Under the pieces are notes generated by a model, which worked only from the letters and a program-made list of their open reading frames with translations, was not told the DNA's origin and ran no database searches. A stretch of DNA of 64,000 bases, taken from assembly GCF_034702125.1 (NCBI RefSeq), contig NC_085869.1, positions 14,997,544-15,061,543 on the forward strand. Direction: 5' to 3'. Source of the stretch: Engraulis encrasicolus. Its lineage: Eukaryota > Chordata > Actinopteri > Clupeiformes > Engraulidae. How positions within the stretch are numbered: position 1 is the stretch's first letter; the number at the start of each line of letters is the position of its first letter. Shown here piece by piece: positions 53,001 to 62,000 of the stretch. The translations under genes and the position numbers were made by a program.

Positions 53001-56000
53001 TTAAGGGAGAGAGTAGATGATGTTTTAGTAGACTCAATCTGGCATATATCAGACAGCTTGAAGACCTTTCCTCCTTTAGACCAAGAAGAGGTTGGAGTGG
53101 GTTTGCCCTGGATACTTGTGGCAGTTATTACAATGGTGTCACCAGCCTTCACAGTAAGCCCTTCCAACATAGTAGAGTCAATGATGATGGTTGGTGAAGC
53201 TGTTAATAAATAAAAACATGGCAACATTACAGATGTGATGTGAAGTGAAATGAAAAACAACATTGTGTATGTAAAGTAATATTAATTCAAACACACAAAC
53301 TCATATATATGAACTTGTATACATGTATATATAGACAGAGATAGTTGATTCAATTACCATATTCATCTGAACACACGATGGTGTCTGTTTGCTCAGATGG
53401 TGGGCTGATTGCTCCTGCAGAGTTCTTTGCGCGTATTCTGAATTCATACTTGCATCCCTCTTGCAACTCTTTAACAGTGTATGCAGTGTCAACTACATTC
53501 ATAGTATTGGCCTTCACCCACACTTTGGAAGGCAGGTCCCGTCTCTCAACAATGTACCCAGTGAGTCTGTGTCCACCATCGGACTCTGGCTCAGTCCACT
53601 GAAGTGTAACAGTACTCCTAGAAATGCTGATGACGTCAGGTTTACCAGGAGGATCTAGACACCAAAAGCAACATAATAGTGTTAACAATGTTAACATATA
53701 AATTGATATCTTAAACAAAACTAAAACATCTACAATGTCTTAACGTACCGATTGGATCCAAGGCAACCATTGGTTCGGTTGGTGCACTAGGTCGGCCAGT
53801 TCCAGCCAGATTACAGGCCATTACGCGGAATTCATACTCCAGACCCTCTGTGAAGCCGGTCACCTTGAAATCTCTCATTTTTATCTCGGATTGGTTGGCT
53901 CTCTTCCATAACATGCTGTTTCTCTCCTTGAATTCAATATGGTAGCCTAAGATGACATTAGGTTTTTGGAAGTTAATATAAAACATTGCTTGACAAATGC
54001 GTCACCTGAATTTCATATTTAAAGTGCCGCCATTGTGACAAAAACATACCAGTGATGGGAGAGCCACCAGTCTTTCTAGGATCAGACCAAGCCAGGTAAG
54101 CACAATCATGACGCATAGCCATGACCTGAGGAGGAGGTGGTGCATCAGGAACATCTAGAGAAGAAGCATCATATGTTAAATATTTGACAAACATGTTATG
54201 TGTTTTCATAATACAGGGATACGTCACTATTATTTCAAACTACTTACTGAATGGATGCTTGGCCACTAATGGGTCCGACTTAAGACCCTCACTAACTCCA
54301 AGCTTGTTTTCTGCGCTCACTCTGAAGATGTATTCAGTTCCCTCATGAAGTCCAGTCACTCTGAACATGGGCTCGTCAATATTTGAGGCAACAGTAACCC
54401 ACATGTTTGTGACAGAATCTCTCTTTTCCAGGATGTAGTTAGTGATTGGAGAGCCACCATCATCCTTGGGTGCAATCCACTTCAAAGTCGCACCATCAGC
54501 TGTGACCTCTTTGAACTTAATAGGTCCACCTGGAACCCCTGGTTTGCCTACCACTCTGATGAAAATGGTTGACTCTTTTGATCCAAAGCTGTTTCTCAGA
54601 GTGATAGTGTACTTGGAGGCATCACTTCTCTGACAGTCACGGATGAGCAGCGTGGTATTCACTAATGTGGATTCAGCACTGACCCTTCCTGTGTCAGTGA
54701 TAGCTTCATCCTCACCCTTTACCCATTTTACTGTTGGGGGAGGTTTGCCAATAATGGGGATCTTCAGACGGACCATGCTTCCCTCCTTAGCAATATAGCA
54801 TAGGTTGGGCAGCTCGCGCAAGTCACAGGTAGGTGGAACTAAAACAGAAGATTTTAAATGAATGGTCAGGTTATATATACGCTTATTAGTTCCATTAATG
54901 TTTGTGTAGAGTCAAAGGTTAGCCATTACAAACTCACCAATAGTGTCCTTTGCCACAAATTCCAGTTCCTTTTCTGGGCCATCTCCGGAATCATTTGTAG
55001 CCTTAACTCTGAACTTGTACTCTTTGCCCTCAATAAGGTCTTTGCCACTGTACTGCATATTCTTTGACCTCATGAGCTCCTTCCATTTGTCCTCACCATT
55101 GAGAACCTCAACAACGTATGCAATAATGCGACTGCCTCCATCACTCATTGGCTTCTTCCAAGTAAGAGTGCATGAATCTCTTGTTACTAAAATAGTCTTA
55201 AAGTCCAGAACTGCTCCAGGTTGTTCTGAAAAAGATACATTGTTTTGTTAGCGCTAGCCAAGAATTGCAAACACTTACTTGACTTTGTTTTAATTGAACT
55301 TTCAAATTTTTTTATTATTTTTTATTAATTTGTGAAAATGCAAACGTAGCTTACCAGAGGCTCTCACAGCATCAGCAGTCTCACATGCTTCTCCAACACC
55401 CAATTCATTCACTGCCTTGACTCTGAAGCTATATGATCTGCCTGCCTCTAAACCATCCACTTTGAATGATGTCTTGTCGACCTCACTTGCAACCAGTGAC
55501 CAGGCCTTTCTTTCTGCATCACGTTTTTCAATAATGTAACTTAATACAGGGCTTCCACCATCAATTAGGGGCTCGTCCCAGAGAATGGATGCACTATCTT
55601 TTGTGGTCTCCTTGACCATAAGATTAAGAGGTGGTCCTGGGGTGTCTGCGAAGGAGAAGGAAATATCCTTGAATTCCTTAGTATTCATTACAATTTCAAG
55701 AGCAGCACACACCACATTTACCTGATAGACCTTGGGACTTACCTAGAACCTTCACAACAACTGTGTACATCTTCATTCCACTGGTGCTTTCAAGGTTCAG
55801 AATGTATTTGCCTGCATCATATCTGTTCACTTTTTCAACAACCACCATGGTGTCAGTCTCTGTTGACTTGATTACGATTCCTGCTCTGTCCTTTATGTTG
55901 GTGTTCATCTTAGCCCAAATAACTTTAGGAGCGGGGCGGCCCTTGATTGTGGCATGAAGTTTCATGACAGAACCGGCCTTCAGCACCAGTACCTCCTTCA

Positions 56001-59000
56001 GCTCTGCATCAAGCACTGCTTCGGGAGCAACTGTAGTGGAAACAAGAGTGGTGTGATAATTGGTTGAAAAGAAATAAAATCCAAAGGGTCTACTTTTGTG
56101 AAAGTTAATAGAACAGTATTACAATACATACCCAAAATATCTTTCACAATAGGCTTGTCTGCGAGCTCTGCTGGCTCACTGAAACCGACTTTGTTAACAG
56201 CTGTCACACGCACTTGGTACTGTGAACCGGTCAAGAGTCCGCTGATAACATAATGGGTGTCCTGGAGATTCTTGGGGACATTGCATCTAATCCAGTCTTT
56301 TATGTCTGTTCTCTTGCACTCTACAAGGTAACCTAAGATTGGTGCCCCGCCATCGGTTGCTGGGACTGTCCAGGACAGGCTAATAGTGCTCTGTGTTGTG
56401 TCTGTTGCCACTGGTGAAACAGGAGGACCAGGGGGGACTGGAGGGGAAAATATATATAAAAGCAAGTTAACATTTGATACCATAACGTTTCGATATTTTA
56501 CTGCCATGTGAGTGCATTGGCTTGAGTACTTACAGATAGGATCTACTGCCAAGACACCAACAGATGCTTCACTGGGTTTGCCGGGACCAGCTATGTTGAC
56601 AGCTATGACTCTGTACTCATATTCAACTCCCTCAGTGATACCACCAACCTCGAGGGTGCGCTCTGTGATTGGCTTTCTGTTAAGTTTCGACCAGTTCATC
56701 TGTTTGGTTTCTTTTCTCTCAACCAAGAACCCAGTGATAGGAGATCTTCCATCATCTTCAGGTTCTTTCCAGCTCACAGTCATCTTTTCTTTTGTTACGT
56801 TAGTGATCACTGGAGGATCGCAAGGTCCTGGAGCAGCTGTAGATACATCAATAAAGTTTATCAGTAGGGATTCATGAATTATCACCAATTACAGATACCA
56901 AAGACAAAATTGCTGTATATGCAAATATAACTTACTGTATGGATATCTGGCAACCACCGGATCTGAGATAATAGGATCTCCAGCCCCAAATCTGTTTGCA
57001 GCACGGACACGGAACTGATACTCACGTCCCTCAATCAGTTTCAGTGCTGTGCATTCAGTGACTGTTGCAGCTATTTTAGATGAGACCTGGGCCCATTCAG
57101 CTCTGCTGGTTTCACGCTTATCAACAATGTAGTTAGTGATAGGTGCCCCACCATCTGCCTTGGGAGGTTCCCAGCTCAGTTTGATGCTTTCTGCACCCAC
57201 TGTGTCATACTTCACGGAAACTGGTGGTCCAGGAACGTCTGCAGATGACAAGGTTATGTTGTAACTTGCAGCACAGCATAATGCACATGTGTACAGAGAA
57301 GTACAAGTGTTGGAGTACTGTTATAATTCACCTTTCGCAAAATCTCCCCCCCTAGTTATTGTTGCTACGTCCGTCAAAAACTTAGAATCAGGCACACGTT
57401 TTGGCTGCGTTTCATAGGCAATGGGTGCACACTTATTGTGTGCACACGCTGACTACTAGAAGCTACAGTATATTCAACTTTGAAGTTCAACAACTTGATG
57501 ATGGCGATGTAAATGTCTGTAACCAGGCCATTTTTATAGTGCTTGGTGTAAACTGGGACATTGCAGGGGTCCGCCAAGACCTTTGACGGGCTTTGGGCAC
57601 ACTGCACTGCACTGCACTTGGGCAGTCACACTGGGCGTCTCTCTTATGTTCACTAATGGTTTTAGTTGACAGTTCATGTCTTCATAACAAGCTTGGAAAA
57701 AGCGCAGCCCCATTTCAGTGTAACTTTTTTGTTTGTTTTGCTGTCATACACAACGCATACACACAGACACACACCGTGAAGGAGAGAGGGTGGGGGCTGC
57801 TCCCTGGGCTGTGCATTTGGTGCATATGACTTAGCCTATTTAACAACGCAAGTAGTAGTTTCCCAATAAAAATTGAATCATACTGCCATGAATCCAATGC
57901 TATAATGTCATACAATATTGTCCTTAAATCTGAGCGATGCATTGATTTTTTTGTTTAGGGTACGTTTTCTGCCAGCTAAATGCAAGGGGGAAGGGGGCTA
58001 TATTAGCAAACAAGACGATTGCACAGTTAGCCTGCTCCTTTTAAATATGACCACCTAGGGCTAATAGCCCTCCGCATGGCTTAATCCATTCCTGTTGTAA
58101 GTCCACTTGAGGTTTTGGCTTCGGAAAAGTGAAAGAACGAGGTCCCTATCAACTTCAGATGGTGTCGGACTTTACTGTGCCATAGGCACACGTTTTATGT
58201 CTCCCTGAAATCGCAAGTTTTTGATGGACCTCCGTCAAATTCTATACTCCGTTGCTGAGCTCGGATTGGTTGGCGGCCGTTTGTGGTAGGGGTTTTGCGA
58301 AAGGCTAATTTATACATACACACAATTATTACACTCACCAAGGACAGTAACTGTGATTTCCTCTGTCTTGGTACCACTTGCATTTTCAGCAAGGATGGCG
58401 TACACTCCCGTTTGCAGTTTACTCACTGAAGTCATTTCCACACCAAAAAGATTGCGTGCCTGTGTAAGCTTCAGATCCAAGCTTGGTTTCAAGGCTTCAC
58501 CATCCTTAGTCCATGAAACCTTTGGTAGCGGTTTACCAAAGACTTCGGCTTCAAGACGGACATTTCTTCCAGCCTTAACTGGCTGCATCTTTTTCATCTG
58601 AATTTGGAGCTCTATTCTTGGAGGTACTGTGATTGGGGGGGAAAGAGTAGCATTTAAAGAAGAGTACTTTGGTCACATTCTTACTCACAGTACAATAGAA
58701 ATGTGTTGTTCTTACCATTCTCAGTAGATACAAGGATGGGTTCAGACATCTCTGATGGTCTGCTTATATTCACAGCTGTTTTTGCAGTAACCCTGAAGTG
58801 GTATGTGACATCCTCATCCAGTCCTGTAACCCTGTACTCCTCTCTTGGTGCCTGTTGGCTGCTGGTGTTGCAGCGCACCCAGGTCTTTCCAGGCAATCTC
58901 ATGGCTTCAACATAGTAGCCAATAATCTTGCTTCCACCATCATGCTTTGGCTTGGTCCAGACCAATGTAACAGTATTCTTGGTGATATCAAGAGGTTCTG

Positions 59001-62000
59001 GTTTGCCTGGTGAATCTGTGAGCAGCAAATACAGTATTTAGAGTGGCTGTTTCCAATATTGGCATGATTGGTAACACAGATATAATAAAATTAAAACCGC
59101 CACTTACCAACAGGTGTTCTGGCCGTGACAAAGTCAGACTTTTTGCTTGGTTTGCCTTGTCCAGCACGATTCATAGCAGACACCCTGAAGTTATATTCTA
59201 GGCCTTCAATGAGACCAGCACAGGGGTACTCTGTTGTGCGAACAACAGAGTCATTAGCCTTAACCCAAAGCAGGCTGTTCCTCTCTTTGCGTTCAATGTA
59301 GTAGCCAGTAATTGGGCTGCCACCATCAGTCTCTGGTACATCCCAAGCCACAAACATACAATCCTTGTTGATTTTGGTGATACGGCAGTTCAGAGGTTCA
59401 CTAGGCACACCTAAAAAAGACAAACATGTCAGCAATTTACAGGGGGAAAAATCCTATATTTTCTTCCAGACAGTTATTGTTGCCTCCGCCAAGGAGGTTA
59501 TGTTTTCGGTCGCATTGGTTTGTCTGTCTGTTTGCTTGCCTATTTGTCTGTTTGTATGTCTGTTTGTTTACCAGCAGGATAACTCAAAAAACTTATGAAC
59601 TGATTTGGCTGAAACTTTGTGGAGTTGTTGGAAATGACCAAAGATACAAGTGATTATTTTGGTGATGATCCGGAACCAGGATTTAAAAAAAAAAGATTCT
59701 TCACCATTGCTAGCTTACAAATCTAGACAAATCTTGACTGCAAATTGAATTGCGGGACAGGGAGAACTCCACAAAAAGAAGGCAGGAACACTTAAAATAA
59801 AAATAGGGTGTAACATAGTCAAATGTTTTAACAAACAGCTTCCTTGGCGGAGGTCTGTGCTATCTGAGTGCATTTCTAGTTTTAAATGATTTACTTACTG
59901 AAGGGGAACTTGGCAATCACTCTGTCTGATGTAAGAGGATCAGAGACACCGAAGCGATTTTCAGCACGGGCACGGAAAACATACTCCCTGCCAGGGATAA
60001 GCTTGCCAAGTCTGCAGCCAGTCTTGTTGACGCCAGAATCTGCTGTAACCCAGTCACCTCTGCTGAGGTCACACTTCTCAACCACATAGTTTGTGATTTT
60101 GCTTCCACCATCCTCTAGAGGTGCATTCCAGGCCAATGTACAGGCATCAGCATCAATGTCACTGACCTCAAATGGAGGCTCAGGTGGTCCAGGAATATCT
60201 GAGTAAGAAACATAAATGTGTGACTGAATGTTATTGAAGAAGTTTTAAGTAATCCTTAGCGCTGCACACATTACAAACTATTTTCATTATCAGAATATTA
60301 CACACACTAAAAGCAGTTTACAAATAGCCCTATCTTAAAGATGGATATAGTGGCTACTAACCCAAGATGACTATTTTGACGGTTTGTTCCACTTTGGCAC
60401 AGCTGTTTTCTGCAACAAGGGTGTACTCTCCACTGTCTGTTCGGGAGACATCCTTGATGATCAGCACACAAACGTTCTGAGATTTGTGGACAGCAAGACG
60501 GCTAGATGACACAACGGCCTCCTCCCCACGTCTCCATTTGTATTCTGGTGCTGGCTTGCCAGAGACGACAGCTTCAACTCTCAGTTTGGCTCCAGCCTTG
60601 GCAGTAAGTTTGTCAGCCATGACAATCTTGGGCTCCACTGAACAAATCCAGAGGAAAACACATATTTAATTTTCCAAATACAGCATACACTTAATGTCAC
60701 ACGTATTTAAAGCAAAAAACCAAGAGAACTTACTCTTTAGTTCCTTGACCTCATATGCCTCTCTTGTCTCTGTTGGGAGACTGCAACCCATGATGTTTCT
60801 GGCAGCAACACGGAACCTGTAGAACTTGCCCAGCTTAAGCCCAGACACATTGATGCTGAGGGTCTTGACAGTGGTGTACGCCATCCAAGGCAACTCCTTT
60901 GGCTTGCCGTCCTCATCTTCTTCCTCTTCTTCAGCCTCCGGTTCTGATGCAGATGGTGCAGCCTCCGGTGCTGGCTCAGGGGCTGGAGCTGCCTCACCCT
61001 CAGCTGGTGCTCCCTCTGCTTGATCTTTAGCTTCAGCTTCACCTTCAGGGGCAGCAGGGGCTTCGCCCTCAGCCGGTTTAGGCTTTCTTGGTGGTTTAAC
61101 CTCCAGGTACTCAATCACATACCCGTCGATCTTTGCCCCTCCATCGCACATTGGCTTCACCCAACCAATAGTTGCACTGTTTTTGGTAACTTCCAGAACG
61201 TCAATCTTCTCTGGTGGGTCTGGCTTGCCTTGAGAAAATAAGGATAAAGATGTTATAGTTATGGGGGATTATATTATAACAGTGATTGGCATAGGCATTT
61301 TTTGCACATTTAGTATTCTGTTCGTATATTACAGGGGAATTGTGGACTGTGGTTACGTGGTTCTGGGTAATACTTACTGACTGGATTGGATGCCAGGTAG
61401 GACTGTGCAGATATTTTTGGGACACCAGGTCCATACTCATTGACAGCTGTCACTCTGAAGTAATACTCTGTGCCTGGTGAGAGGTTGCCAACCTTCAGGC
61501 TTGCCTTCTCTCTGTCCACATTGCTGTTAACCATAGCCCAGGTCTTCTTATCAATAGGACGCTTCTCCACAATGTAATGCAACACTTCACTGCCGCCATC
61601 ATTTTCGGGAGGATCCCATTTAAGCTTAACAGAATTAATTGTGACATCTGTGCCCTCAATATCCAAAACAGGTCCAGGGGTATCTATGATAAGGAACACA
61701 AGTACAATTTAAAGATGAAATTTAATTGCAGTTAATAGTAAATGCACATTATGTTATACATATGTATATGATGTTATTTATTGCAAAGTCAAATTTTCTT
61801 ACCCAGGACTTTGACATTCACGAACAAAGCCTTCTCTCCAGCAGCACTGCTTACTTTCAGTGAGTACTTTCCTGTGTCATCTCTATTAGTTTCAGAGATA
61901 ACAAGGAATGTCATGGAGTCAATGATATCCACGCGACCTTTTCTGGCAACATTGTCAATACCCATCCTCCTCCACAAGACTGTAGGCGGAGGTCTGCCTC

